DNA of 41,777 nt from positions 1 through 41,777 of the forward strand of contig JAEZBX010000046.1 in assembly GCA_023412765.1 (NCBI GenBank), in the 5' to 3' direction. Positions 24,246 to 31,944 of the stretch are shown here, piece by piece (position 1 is the first letter of the stretch; each line of letters opens with the position of its first letter). Position numbers and translations under genes: made by a program. Source of the stretch: Bacteroidota bacterium (GTDB lineage Bacteria; Bacteroidota; Bacteroidia; Cytophagales; Cyclobacteriaceae). The notes beneath the pieces are model-generated. The model was not told the DNA's origin. It searched no databases and worked only from the letters and a program-made list of their open reading frames with translations.

Positions 24246-24433
24246 CTCCTTACCGTAACCTGGACACCCCCAATCCCCCAATTATCCGTATCAACTTCAT
24301 CGATAACTACCACTGTGGTTTCAGGATTCTTATTTAACACCTTCTGAAGAAGTTCCGTTACCCCCTTGATCAACTCGGCCTTTTGTTCCGATGTTACTCC
24401 ATCCTTCGTCACTTTGATATTAACGTATGGCAT
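24236..24433 (-). CDS. 4-oxalocrotonate tautomerase family protein
   Basis: 65 residues from the ATG at 24433. The mature N-terminus PYVNIKVTKDGVTSEQKAEL has Pro directly after the initiator Met, the catalytic base of the family, so this start is required; the frame could extend 14 codons upstream only from a TTG. The remainder, LIKGVTELLQKVLNKNP and VVIDEVDTDNWGIGG, is standard for 4-OT subunits, which assemble as hexamers and interconvert enol and keto acids. Trp in DNWGIGG fits the active-site rim. The physiological substrate is unclear for free-standing members. The TGA stop lies in a heptamer repeat. The next gene upstream on this strand is a VOC protein, separated by another heptamer array. 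Confidence 0.88.
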   Translation of the reverse strand: MPYVNIKVTKDGVTSEQKAELIKGVTELLQKVLNKNPETTVVVIDEVDTDNWGIGGVQVTVRRRN

Positions 24434-24479
24434 GTCCGTTTTTAAGTTGTTAATTTTCTTGCTTCCGTTATTCAATACA

Positions 24480-24579
24480 GTTTAAAGTTTAAGGTTTAAG
24501 GTTTAAAGTTGTGCTAATAGCTAAGTCTCAGCTATTTTCAATGGCGTAGAGTCTCAGATCGAGCGAAACCTTAAACCTG
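24480..24579. repeat. Heptamer array E (GTTTAAG units)
   Basis: GTTTAAA, GTTTAAG, GTTTAAG, GTTTAAA, GTTGTGC run in register from 24480 to 24514. The inverted form AAACCTT, AAACCTG lies at 24566-24579. The TAA stop (24571-24573) of the VOC gene is inside this inverted arm. The two arms can pair over about 10 bases around a loop of roughly 60 bases. Confidence 0.7.
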
Positions 24580-24957
24580 TGTTCCCACCGCCCAAATGTT
24601 TCCTTGAAAATCCTTGAATGTGCCCCTTACATCAGGGTCACCAGGTTTGTTCACTGGTTCCTGTACAACCTCACAGCCAAGTTCAACCGCCTTGCGAAAT
24701 ACTTTATGAACGTCAGGAACATAAACATGGATTAACAAATTGTTTGCAGGATATGCTTCACTTGAATCGGCAAGCATTATCACGGAATCATCTATCCTCA
24801 ACTCCACATGCATAATCTTACCGTTGCTATGCTCATATTTTCTCAACTCCTGAGCCTCAAAAATTCCTTTCAGCAAGTCAATCATCTTGCGACAATCGTC
24901 CACGATAAAGTAGGGCGAGACAGAATTGTAGTTTTCGGGTTTGAACTGCTTGTCCAT
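24571..24957 (-). CDS. VOC-family (glyoxalase/bleomycin-resistance-like) protein
   Basis: 128 residues from the ATG at 24957 (DKQFKPENYNSVSPYFIVDD). The frame stays open for 61 more codons upstream, but those are a translation of heptamer array F and do not resemble the family. The pattern VSPYFIVDDCRKMIDLLKGI, HVELRIDDSVIMLADS, LLIHVYVPDVHKVFRKAVEL, QEPVNKPGDPDVRGTFKDFQ and GNIWAVGTQ is that of PhnB-like/VOC proteins, with the typical D-x-R-G-x-F-x-D-x-x-G-N-x-W ending. Members bind or convert small ligands using paired beta-alpha-beta-beta-beta modules. The metal-ligand pattern is incomplete, so a catalytic role is uncertain. The last codons overlap a repeat. Confidence 0.85.
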   Translation of the reverse strand: MDKQFKPENYNSVSPYFIVDDCRKMIDLLKGIFEAQELRKYEHSNGKIMHVELRIDDSVIMLADSSEAYPANNLLIHVYVPDVHKVFRKAVELGCEVVQEPVNKPGDPDVRGTFKDFQGNIWAVGTQV

Positions 24958-25449
24958 TTTGCAATTTTTTGATGTGCTAATATCTGGAAATTTTCTATTA
25001 GTCCTTCGGAGTAGAGAAGGAATAAGGGAATAGGGAAGGAATAAGGGAATAGGGAATAATGAGTAGGGAACATGCGCCTTAACATTCACCTCCCTATTCC
25101 CTATTCCCTTATTCCCTAGCCTACCATCTTCGAGAAGCACAAATCCAAAAATGCAAGAACGATGAAGGGGGTATTCGCAACCAATTTTACCCCTCCGCCG
25201 AGCTGCCTAAAACGTCGCTGCTACATTCCATTTCGTCGCCGTAGGAAGACCGTCCTGAGGGCAAATTTCTCTAACTTCGTATTCAAGCCGGTGTAGCCGT
25301 GCCGTATTTTTTAAACTTTAGGTCATTTTTTAATCATAACAAGACACATCCTCGCTGTCCGTATTTCTAGTTGTCATGGGAAACGAAAGCCAACACGGAT
25401 TATGAGGAGTTACGCTACAAACCCAAACGAATAATCTAACGCCTTACCT
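24958..25449. other. Gene-free head-to-head region
   Basis: Divergent promoter region for the VOC gene and the TonB receptor gene. It contains heptamer hairpin F at 25008-25124 and, at 25192-25204, the 13-mer also found at the left edge. A plus-strand 44-codon frame from about 25162 is arginine-rich without family character and was not accepted. I looked for a cobalamin-type riboswitch before the TonB receptor and saw no B12 box. The last 130 bases are AT-rich and probably carry the receptor promoter. Confidence 0.45.
25008..25124. repeat. Heptamer hairpin F (GGAATAA/GGGAATA units)
   Basis: Left arm 25008-25070 consists of GGAATAA and GGGAATA units with a partial-unit slip; right arm 25089-25124 is its reverse complement. 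Positions 25038-25058 pair perfectly with 25095-25115 over 21 bases, and the pairing can extend. The loop is about 36 bases. Unlike the other arrays it lies between two divergent start codons. Confidence 0.85.
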
Positions 25450-27417
25450 ATGCGCCCATTAATCAGCTGCTTTATTGCTGTGCTGGCTCTCTCCTACTAT
25501 TCTGTACGAGGGCAGGATCTCGATTCACTGATGAACCTTAATGCATTCACCGAAGAAAGCGATCTGCAAAGAATGCTGAATAAAAATGTATCAGTATCCT
25601 CTCAAAACTTAACAACTCGCGAAACGCCAGGCATTATCAGCGTGGTGACCGCTGAAGAAATACAAAACATCGGCGCACGCGATTTGACCGATGTGTTACG
25701 ACTTGTTCCTGGATTTGATGTAGCTCAAGACCTTCAATTTGTAATGGGTTTGAGCTTGCGCGGAAATTGGGCTAACGAAGGAAAGGTTCTTGTACTAATG
25801 GATGGTCAACCATTCAATGAGCTCCTTTACCAAAGTGTTGCAGTGGGCAATCGGTTTCCGGTCGATGCTATTGAGAGAGTGGAGATCATCCGAGGACCAG
25901 GTTCGGCCCAATACGGAGGATCCGCAGAGTATGGCGTTATCAATATTATTACAAAGGCTGCGTCCAGCCTTACCGGTGTTGGCGTTTATGGTACGGCTGG
26001 TTTGCATAAAAACGCTACAGGCCGGACAAACGGTGGAGTTATGGCTGCCGCGAATGGTAGAGAAATCGCATGGGATTTTTCTTTGTTTAGAGGAAAAGGC
26101 ATTGTTAGCGACCAAATTTATCAGGATATCTTTCAATCATCTGATCCAATAAGCCTGGCAAATGCAACGAACTCTGATCCGATGAATATCAACGCCGGTA
26201 TCCGTTACAAGGGATTGGCAATTAGAGGTATGTATGACGAGTTTAAAACATCTGACCCTCAGTCGAATGTTTCATTCAAGATGTACTCATTGGATGTGCA
26301 ATACAAAATTAAATTGTCCGACCGTTTTAGTTTGACCCCCAGAATACAATATCTCAACCAGGTTCCCTGGTACTATGATTATCCTGAAACACCAGAAACT
26401 GACTTTGAAGTAAGGGCCGTGCGACAGCTCGGTCAGGTAGATGGAGAATATTCCATCAGCAGAAAGGTTAACCTCAATTTTGGTGCATTGTATTTTACAG
26501 ATAAGAGTACGGACCTCTCCGTGGATGAGCAGCTACTCTCCATGAATAACGTAGCCGTATATGCGCAGGCACTGTTAAAGCACCGCCTGGCAAATGCTAC
26601 CGTCGGATTTCGTGTCGAAAAGAATAATAAGTACGACGGCGCATTTGTTCCGCGCATAGCTTTGACAAAGAAAATTGAAAACCTGCATTTCAAAGTGTTG
26701 TACAGCGCATCTTTCCGATCGCCTTCGCTACAAAATGTACAATTGGATACTACAGGTGCAAAACCCGAGCGTTCCAATGTATTTGAGTTTGAACTCGGTT
26801 ACCAGTTCACGCCACAGATGTTGCTGGCGTTGAACGCCTTTCATATTACTACCCGCGACGTAATAATATATGGGTCGGAAGGTGAAGGTGATGAGTTTGA
26901 TGAATGGTATGAAAGCTACGATAAATCAGGAAGCAAAGGCATTGAGTTAGTATACAGTATTCGTAAAAAAAATTGGTACAGTCACCTTACTTACTCCTTT
27001 AGTCAGGCGATTTCAGATAACGCCGTTGATAAATACGCTATACCGCAGACAAGCAAACAATATGTCGGGATGTCGGCTCATAAAGTAACGTTGAACACGA
27101 ACATCTATATCACGCCAAAGTTGAGTTTCAACCCAACATTTATTGCAGCAAGTAAACGGTATGCCTACGGGGCAATCGATGAGAATGAAGAATTAGTATC
27201 AATAGCCCTCGACCCGTACGTACTAACAAATGTGTTTTTGAACTACCGTAACGTCGTTCCAGGCCTTACCATCGGCGCTGGAGTTTATGATCTTCTAGAC
27301 AATGGTCCAGGTATACCTCAAGCGTACAACGGAGGGCTGGGTGCATATAGCGCAATACCAGCAAGGAGTCGGGAGTATGTAATTAAGTTAGCTTACCAGG
27401 TAGATTTTAAGAAATAA
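25450..27417 (+). CDS. TonB-dependent outer-membrane receptor
   Basis: 655 residues, short for the phylum because it lacks the carboxypeptidase-like N-terminal domain of SusC proteins. Signal peptide ends near SVRGQD. The plug domain (about 50-170) shows ETPGIISVVTAEEIQNIGAR, LTDVLRLVPGFDV, VLVLMDGQPFN, IERVEIIRGPGSAQYGG and AEYGVINIITK. The rest is a beta-barrel with aromatic-rich strands ending ARSREYVIKLAYQVDF. A likely TonB box lies before residue 50 (LMNLNAFTEESDL) but is not certain. The gene overlaps nothing; a YfiR-family gene starts 7 bases after its stop, so they form one operon. This pairing is typical of BtuB/CirA-like receptors with unknown ligand that feed YfiR signalling. Confidence 0.92.
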   Translation: MRPLISCFIAVLALSYYSVRGQDLDSLMNLNAFTEESDLQRMLNKNVSVSSQNLTTRETPGIISVVTAEEIQNIGARDLTDVLRLVPGFDVAQDLQFVMGLSLRGNWANEGKVLVLMDGQPFNELLYQSVAVGNRFPVDAIERVEIIRGPGSAQYGGSAEYGVINIITKAASSLTGVGVYGTAGLHKNATGRTNGGVMAAANGREIAWDFSLFRGKGIVSDQIYQDIFQSSDPISLANATNSDPMNINAGIRYKGLAIRGMYDEFKTSDPQSNVSFKMYSLDVQYKIKLSDRFSLTPRIQYLNQVPWYYDYPETPETDFEVRAVRQLGQVDGEYSISRKVNLNFGALYFTDKSTDLSVDEQLLSMNNVAVYAQALLKHRLANATVGFRVEKNNKYDGAFVPRIALTKKIENLHFKVLYSASFRSPSLQNVQLDTTGAKPERSNVFEFELGYQFTPQMLLALNAFHITTRDVIIYGSEGEGDEFDEWYESYDKSGSKGIELVYSIRKKNWYSHLTYSFSQAISDNAVDKYAIPQTSKQYVGMSAHKVTLNTNIYITPKLSFNPTFIAASKRYAYGAIDENEELVSIALDPYVLTNVFLNYRNVVPGLTIGAGVYDLLDNGPGIPQAYNGGLGAYSAIPARSREYVIKLAYQVDFKK

Positions 27418-27424
27418 TCGCAAT

Positions 27425-27934
27425 ATGAAATTGTCAAAGTCAAGCCTTTTAATAATCGCAGTGTTTTGTGCATTTACATTGAAAGCGCAAACGACGAATT
27501 ACCAGGTCTACTCACTTTATGTTGTCAATATAGCCAAGTATTCTTCCTGGCCATCCATAAATGGAGAGTTCAACATAACAGTTTTCGGCAAATCGAAAGT
27601 CTTTGACGAGTTGTTGAAACAAAAGGGAAAGAATGTAAATGGACATGAACTAAATGTGAAACAGGTAGATAACCTGAACGACATCGGTCAACCTCACATC
27701 ATTTACCTTGCCGATGGAAAGAGTAGCTCCCTCGATGATCTATTAAAGCTTACGGAAGGGAAATCAGTCATGATCATCAGCGAAAGAGAAGGTCTACACA
27801 AACGCGGTGCAGGCTTTAGCTTTGTTGTAATGGAAAATGGAACGTTGCGATGTGACATGAATATTACCGAACTTGAGAAACGTCAGATAAAGATCTCTAA
27901 AAATTTGACGGCGCTCACCAATTCTTCAATTTGA
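27425..27934 (+). CDS. YfiR family (DUF4154) periplasmic protein
   Basis: 169 residues with a signal peptide ending TLKAQTTN. The remainder follows the YfiR/DUF4154 pattern: YSLYVVNIAKYSSWP, FNITVFGKSKVFDELLKQ, VDNLNDIGQPHIIYLADG, KSVMIISEREGLHKRGAGFS, and MNITELEKRQIKISKNLTAL. In Pseudomonas, YfiR represses the diguanylate cyclase YfiN from the periplasm in response to redox state. In this phylum YfiR proteins are usually encoded with a TonB receptor and a membrane histidine kinase or cyclase. Here the receptor is present (7 bases upstream) but no kinase or cyclase follows; the next gene is an NADH dehydrogenase 136 bases away. The conserved disulfide cysteines of the founding member are not present. 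Confidence 0.88.
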   Translation: MKLSKSSLLIIAVFCAFTLKAQTTNYQVYSLYVVNIAKYSSWPSINGEFNITVFGKSKVFDELLKQKGKNVNGHELNVKQVDNLNDIGQPHIIYLADGKSSSLDDLLKLTEGKSVMIISEREGLHKRGAGFSFVVMENGTLRCDMNITELEKRQIKISKNLTALTNSSI

Positions 27935-28070
27935 TAGTAGACCCGGTAGGCAATTGCTGACTGTATTTTAACTCTCTTGAAGAAGCTTTGCTCAGCAGAT
28001 CCTTTTTAACGAAGGAAATCATTTATATTTTTAAGCAAGATACCCATAAGATTTGTTAAGGGATCTAGCT

Positions 28071-29402
28071 ATGATGCCTGAAGCTTTAATTGAAAAAAGT
28101 GACAAACCAAGGGTTGTAATACTCGGCGGAGGTTTCGCTGGCCTTGAACTAGCGAAATCATTGCGACATGTGCCTGTACAGGTAGTGCTCATCGATCGCC
28201 AGAATTTTCACACTTTTCAACCCTTGCTCTATCAAGTAGCGACAGCGGGTATTGAGCCTTCTTCTATTTTATACCCGTTTCGAAAGATTTTTGACGATCA
28301 GCCTAACTTCTATTTTCGGATGGCTACAGCGTTGCGCGTAGACACTGACAAGCAAATCCTGGAGACATCTATCGGATTTCTGGAGTATGATTACCTCGTT
28401 GTGGCGATGGGCGCGACGACAAACTTTTACGGAAATGCAGAAATTCAAAAGAAAGCTATCGCGATTAAAAGCGTTGAGGATGCTCTTGCCCTCAGGAATA
28501 CAATCCTTACCAATTTTGAAAAGGCCCTGCAAATTAAAGATGAGCAGCAGCTTAATAGCTTGATGGACTTTGTTATCGTAGGTGGCGGCCCCACTGGTGT
28601 TGAGTTAGCAGGTGCATTGAGCGAGCTACGAAAGCACGTTTTTCCAAAAGATTATCCGGAATTGAATTTTGTCAACATGGACATCCATTTAATTCAGAGC
28701 GGCCCGCAGTTGTTGAAAGGAATGTCCGATGAAGCTGCTCATGAGGCGAAGGAGATCCTTGAAAGAGCGGGTGTAAAGCTTTGGCTTAACTGCCGGGTAA
28801 AATCCTACAATGGATTTAAAGTTCAGTTAGACACTGGTGAATCTCTTTGCACAAGGACTCTGATCTGGGCTGCCGGTGTGACACCAACATCATTGGAAGG
28901 TTTAGACAACGCAACGATCACGCATGGCAATCGTCTTAAGGTTGACGCCTTCAGCAGATTGGAAGGATACTCGGATATTTTTGCTATTGGCGATATCGCA
29001 GCAATGGTTACAGAACAAACGCCGGATGGTTATGCAATGATGGCTCAACCTGCAATCCAGCAGGGCCGATGGCTTGGTGCAAATCTTAAGAGACTGCTCG
29101 AAAAAAAAGAACTCCAGCCCTTCCGTTATCGCGACCAGGGATCAATGGCAACCATCGGACGGAACAAAGCAGTCGCAGATTTTAAACTATTTGGAACCAC
29201 CTATAAAACGCAAGGATTCCGTGCCTGGTTTGTCTGGATGTTTGTTCACCTAATGTCCTTAATCGGTTTTAGAAATAGACTCGTCGTTTTCATCAATTGG
29301 ATTTGGGCCTACTTCACCTACGATACTGGAATACGACTAATTATTGGAAAGAAGAAAGAGAATGTACCGGTGGAGAAAGTCGCGGAGAAGAGTGTTGTGT
29401 GA
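28071..29402 (+). CDS. Type II NADH:quinone oxidoreductase (NDH-2)
   Basis: 443 residues from the ATG at 28071; an upstream in-frame start at 28053 is a TTG and was not used. It has the two Rossmann folds of the family: FAD-binding VVILGGGFAGLELAKSL and NADH-binding DFVIVGGGPTGVELAGAL, plus FHTFQPLLYQVATAGIEPS and the C-terminal FAD motif FAIGDIAAM. The final part (about 365-430) carries an amphipathic/hydrophobic anchor, FRAWFVWMFVHLMSLIGFRN and FINWIWAYFTYDTG. NDH-2 passes electrons from NADH to menaquinone without pumping protons, at the cytoplasmic face of the inner membrane. The gene ends at a heptamer hairpin. A related FAD oxidoreductase with another substrate is possible but less likely. 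Confidence 0.93.
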   Translation: MMPEALIEKSDKPRVVILGGGFAGLELAKSLRHVPVQVVLIDRQNFHTFQPLLYQVATAGIEPSSILYPFRKIFDDQPNFYFRMATALRVDTDKQILETSIGFLEYDYLVVAMGATTNFYGNAEIQKKAIAIKSVEDALALRNTILTNFEKALQIKDEQQLNSLMDFVIVGGGPTGVELAGALSELRKHVFPKDYPELNFVNMDIHLIQSGPQLLKGMSDEAAHEAKEILERAGVKLWLNCRVKSYNGFKVQLDTGESLCTRTLIWAAGVTPTSLEGLDNATITHGNRLKVDAFSRLEGYSDIFAIGDIAAMVTEQTPDGYAMMAQPAIQQGRWLGANLKRLLEKKELQPFRYRDQGSMATIGRNKAVADFKLFGTTYKTQGFRAWFVWMFVHLMSLIGFRNRLVVFINWIWAYFTYDTGIRLIIGKKKENVPVEKVAEKSVV

Positions 29403-29404
29403 TC

Positions 29405-29605
29405 CTTTTCCGTTAATCGTTATCCGTTATCCGTTATCCGTTAATCGTGGGTGTGAGTGTGGGTGTGCGCTATTAATTTAATAAGTAGGGACTTGACGAC
29501 CTTCCTCAGTTGACTTCACAATGACATCTGCGCCTCAGGAAATAGGATAATCAACGTCGGGTGGCAGGCACCACGGATAACTATTAACGGATAACTATTA
29601 ACGGA
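29405..29605. repeat. Heptamer hairpin G (CGTTATC units)
   Basis: Left arm 29410-29450: CGTTAAT, CGTTATC three times, CGTTAAT, CGTGG. Right arm 29571-29604 is the reverse complement with CGTTAAT-AGTTATC alternation. Left is 41 bases, right is 34, a difference of one unit. Between them is GTGGGTGTGAGTGTGGGTG and about 100 bases without recognised content. The left arm begins 8 bases after the NDH-2 stop, and the right arm ends 3 bases before the stop of the convergent membrane protein. Confidence 0.85.
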
Positions 29606-29607
29606 CC

Positions 29608-30711
29608 CTAGATCTTGAAAAAGATTCCCTTCCGATACAAAAACCTGCACAAACTCCACTCCAGCGCGAAGATGGTTAGCGAGGTTATGATCGCCATCAA
29701 GCCTGCAGGCATATTAACCATGCTCATCAAACCATTTGTAATTGCGCCGATGTATCCATTGAACCATCTGCCAGCAACAATTTCAATAAACAGGTAAATG
29801 AAAAGTGAGTTCATCCCGACGATTACGAAAAATTGTACGTAGCGCTTGTGATGTCGCAGGTCGATCCACCAATAGAAAAAACAAAGCGCTAATAAACACC
29901 ATCCGCCAGAAGCCAATACAAAAGAACTGGTTGCTATGCGTTTGATGATAGGTGTAATGGTAAAATCCATAATATACCCTGTGACCAAAGCAATAACACC
30001 CGTTATCAGCAACCATTTTACCTTTTCTTCGGAGGGTTTCGAAGTTAAAAGCAACTTACCTACCAGTGCTCCCCAAATTGTATGCGCTGCCGTCGGCAAT
30101 GCATTAATAGCAACCCATCCTCCCCTGTTGATCTTGTTCATCAAAACAAGATCCATATAATTTCCAAAGTTATGTTGGTCAGTAAATGGTTGATCAAAGT
30201 TGGGGATGTTGGTGAAGCGATACAGAATTTCCGTGAGTAGAAGCAACCCCAGACTAAAAGCTATTTGTGCTCCATACGTCCATCGAAAAATAAAAAAAGC
30301 TACCAGGGTTGTGAACGACAGTTGTGTGAGCACATCCCACAACTCAAAAGATAATCCACCCGGCCGCACAGCGTAATCGAGAACCCCCCAGAAAAACAGC
30401 CAGCAAGACCTCTTAAAAACTTTTACCAGGGAAACGCGCCAGGGTACCCCATTGACCTGTTGGCGATGTAAAGAATACGCCATCGCTGTACCTGCCATAA
30501 ACATGAATCCCGGCTGGATAAGGTCCCAAAACCTCAGTCCATTCCAAGGATGATGGAAGAATTGCTGGATAAGAAATTGGATGCCCGTACCCTCTGCTAT
30601 GTCGTTCAGATTATCATATAGACGTGTGCTTTCCAACATCAATAGAACCATGATGAGTCCGCGCATAAAATCTAACGATAACAGGCGGCCACTGTGAGGT
30701 TGTAAGGTCAT
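29608..30711 (-). CDS. HGSNAT/DUF5009-like membrane acyltransferase
   Basis: 367 residues from the ATG at 30711; 30 further codons upstream to 30801 are open but lack family similarity. It opens TLQPHSGRLLSLDFMRGLIM and continues VLLMLESTRLYDNL, the signature of the HGSNAT/DUF1624 acyltransferase superfamily, then about ten transmembrane segments (HPWNGLRFWDLIQPGFMFMA, GTAMAY, VGMNSLFIYLFIEIVAGRWF). The HPWNGLRFWDLIQPGF stretch is typical of the Bacteroidota DUF5009-type subgroup. It is the second member of the superfamily in the window, only distantly similar to the one at 358-1575. An acyl transfer onto an extracytoplasmic sugar is inferred; the substrate is unknown. It converges with NDH-2 and diverges from the amidohydrolase. 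Confidence 0.82.
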   Translation of the reverse strand: MTLQPHSGRLLSLDFMRGLIMVLLMLESTRLYDNLNDIAEGTGIQFLIQQFFHHPWNGLRFWDLIQPGFMFMAGTAMAYSLHRQQVNGVPWRVSLVKVFKRSCWLFFWGVLDYAVRPGGLSFELWDVLTQLSFTTLVAFFIFRWTYGAQIAFSLGLLLLTEILYRFTNIPNFDQPFTDQHNFGNYMDLVLMNKINRGGWVAINALPTAAHTIWGALVGKLLLTSKPSEEKVKWLLITGVIALVTGYIMDFTITPIIKRIATSSFVLASGGWCLLALCFFYWWIDLRHHKRYVQFFVIVGMNSLFIYLFIEIVAGRWFNGYIGAITNGLMSMVNMPAGLMAIITSLTIFALEWSLCRFLYRKGIFFKI

Positions 30712-30839
30712 AGGTTTTGCAAGGAATAAATCCCTCAGATTTAGAGTCAGTCCATAAAGTAAATAATTAACGGTTAGCACACAAAACGGAGAGCAATCCA
30801 AATGGAATTTTGTACTTTCATTGCAAACAATCTAGACCT

Positions 30840-31898
30840 ATGCGGCATATTATCATCGTATTCACGGCTGTCCTGTTTTCGTGCAGCTCAGATTATTATT
30901 CGATTGAAGATTTTTCAAAAGTCGAAAAGATCGATACTCACATGCATCTTAACTGCGCAGATCCGGCTCTGACACAACAAGCACGTGCCGATAATTTCAA
31001 ACTGCTAACCGTTAATGTCGACGTGAATGATTATGTATCAGTGGAAGATCAGGAAAAATTCGCCTTGCAGCAAATCCAGCAGTCACCCGACAATCTACAA
31101 TACCTTACAGCTTTCACGCTGCAAAATTGGAATTCACCCGAATGGACCAATGAGGTGATTGCTCGTCTTGAAAATTCATTTAAACAGGGCGCGTTAGGAA
31201 TTAAACTATGGAAGAATATTGGAATGGCTTATAAAGATTCAGCCGATCAATTTATTATGATAGATAATCCACGTTTCGATCCAATCATCGAGTATATTAT
31301 CAAACAAGATAAAACGGTAATGGCTCACCTTGGTGAACCCAAAAATTGCTGGCTTCCCATTGAAGAGATGACGGTTAATAACGACCGATCGTATTTCAAG
31401 GACCATCCAGAATACCATATGTACCTCCATCCGGAATATCCTTCTTATGAGGACCAAATTAATGCAAGGGATCATCTTCTGGAAAAACACCCCGACATGC
31501 GTTTTGTGGGAGCTCACCTGGGTAGTCTCGAATGGGATGTTCATGAAATAGCCAAACGTCTTGATAAGTTTCCCAATATGGCTGTTGACATGGCAGCAAG
31601 GATTCCGCATTTGCAGCATCAGACAATATCCGATCGCGAAAAGGTAAGGCAATTCTTCATTGACTACCAGGACCGCTTAATCTATGCCACGGATTCCGGA
31701 ATTGAAGAAGGTTCAAACCCTGACAATGAACGCAAGGGCTTACACAATGACTGGATTAAGGACTGGAAATATTTTGTAACAGACTCCACGATGACATCAC
31801 CGCATGTAAATGGGGAGTTCAGGGGACTGAAGCTACCCCGTGAGGTTATTAACAAGATATACCGCGAAAATGCCCGGAGATGGTTTAAGATGAAATAA
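30840..31898 (+). CDS. Lipoprotein amidohydrolase (PF04909-type)
   Basis: 352 residues from the ATG at 30840; the ten-codon longer version would start with TTG. A lipoprotein signal peptide ends in the lipobox LFSC (VFTAVLFSCSS), so the protein is anchored in a membrane facing the periplasm or surface. The catalytic domain opens with VEKIDTHMHLN (metal-binding H-x-H), followed by GIKLWKNIGMAYKD, VMAHLGEPKN, FVGAHLGSLEWDVHEIAKRL and LIYATDSGIEEG, the metal and catalytic Asp positions of the amidohydrolase superfamily, amidohydrolase-2 group. Reaction types include decarboxylation and hydrolysis of cyclic amides, esters or phosphates; the substrate cannot be told. It ends against a short heptamer run and the convergent TreS-Mak gene. 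Confidence 0.85.
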   Translation: MRHIIIVFTAVLFSCSSDYYSIEDFSKVEKIDTHMHLNCADPALTQQARADNFKLLTVNVDVNDYVSVEDQEKFALQQIQQSPDNLQYLTAFTLQNWNSPEWTNEVIARLENSFKQGALGIKLWKNIGMAYKDSADQFIMIDNPRFDPIIEYIIKQDKTVMAHLGEPKNCWLPIEEMTVNNDRSYFKDHPEYHMYLHPEYPSYEDQINARDHLLEKHPDMRFVGAHLGSLEWDVHEIAKRLDKFPNMAVDMAARIPHLQHQTISDREKVRQFFIDYQDRLIYATDSGIEEGSNPDNERKGLHNDWIKDWKYFVTDSTMTSPHVNGEFRGLKLPREVINKIYRENARRWFKMK

Positions 31899-31933
31899 CC
31901 TTCGTTCAAGCTTCATGCTTCATACTCAACGCC
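31899..31933. repeat. Short heptamer array H (TTCATGC units)
   Basis: CCTTCGT, TCAAGCT, TCATGCT, TCATACT, CAACGCC in register directly after the TAA stop of the amidohydrolase gene; only three units match well. It fills most of the 46-base gap between two convergent genes. Confidence 0.5.
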
Positions 31934-31944
31934 TGGTATACACG

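Noticed and set aside
24958..25140. 61-codon N-terminal extension of the VOC gene
   Set aside because: These codons translate heptamer array F, while the ATG at 24957 begins exactly where similarity to the family begins.
25162..25296. 44-codon frame upstream of the TonB receptor
   Set aside because: Arginine-rich, non-specific composition and overlap with a dispersed 13-mer argue for chance.
25250..25449. Cobalamin riboswitch before the TonB receptor
   Set aside because: The receptor context suggested it, but no B12 box or related conserved core could be found.
28053..28070. Longer starts (TTG) for NDH-2, and likewise for the amidohydrolase at 30810, the propeller gene at 10344 and the tautomerase at 24475
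   Set aside because: Each extension begins with TTG and adds residues outside the family pattern; ATG codons a few codons downstream fit better.
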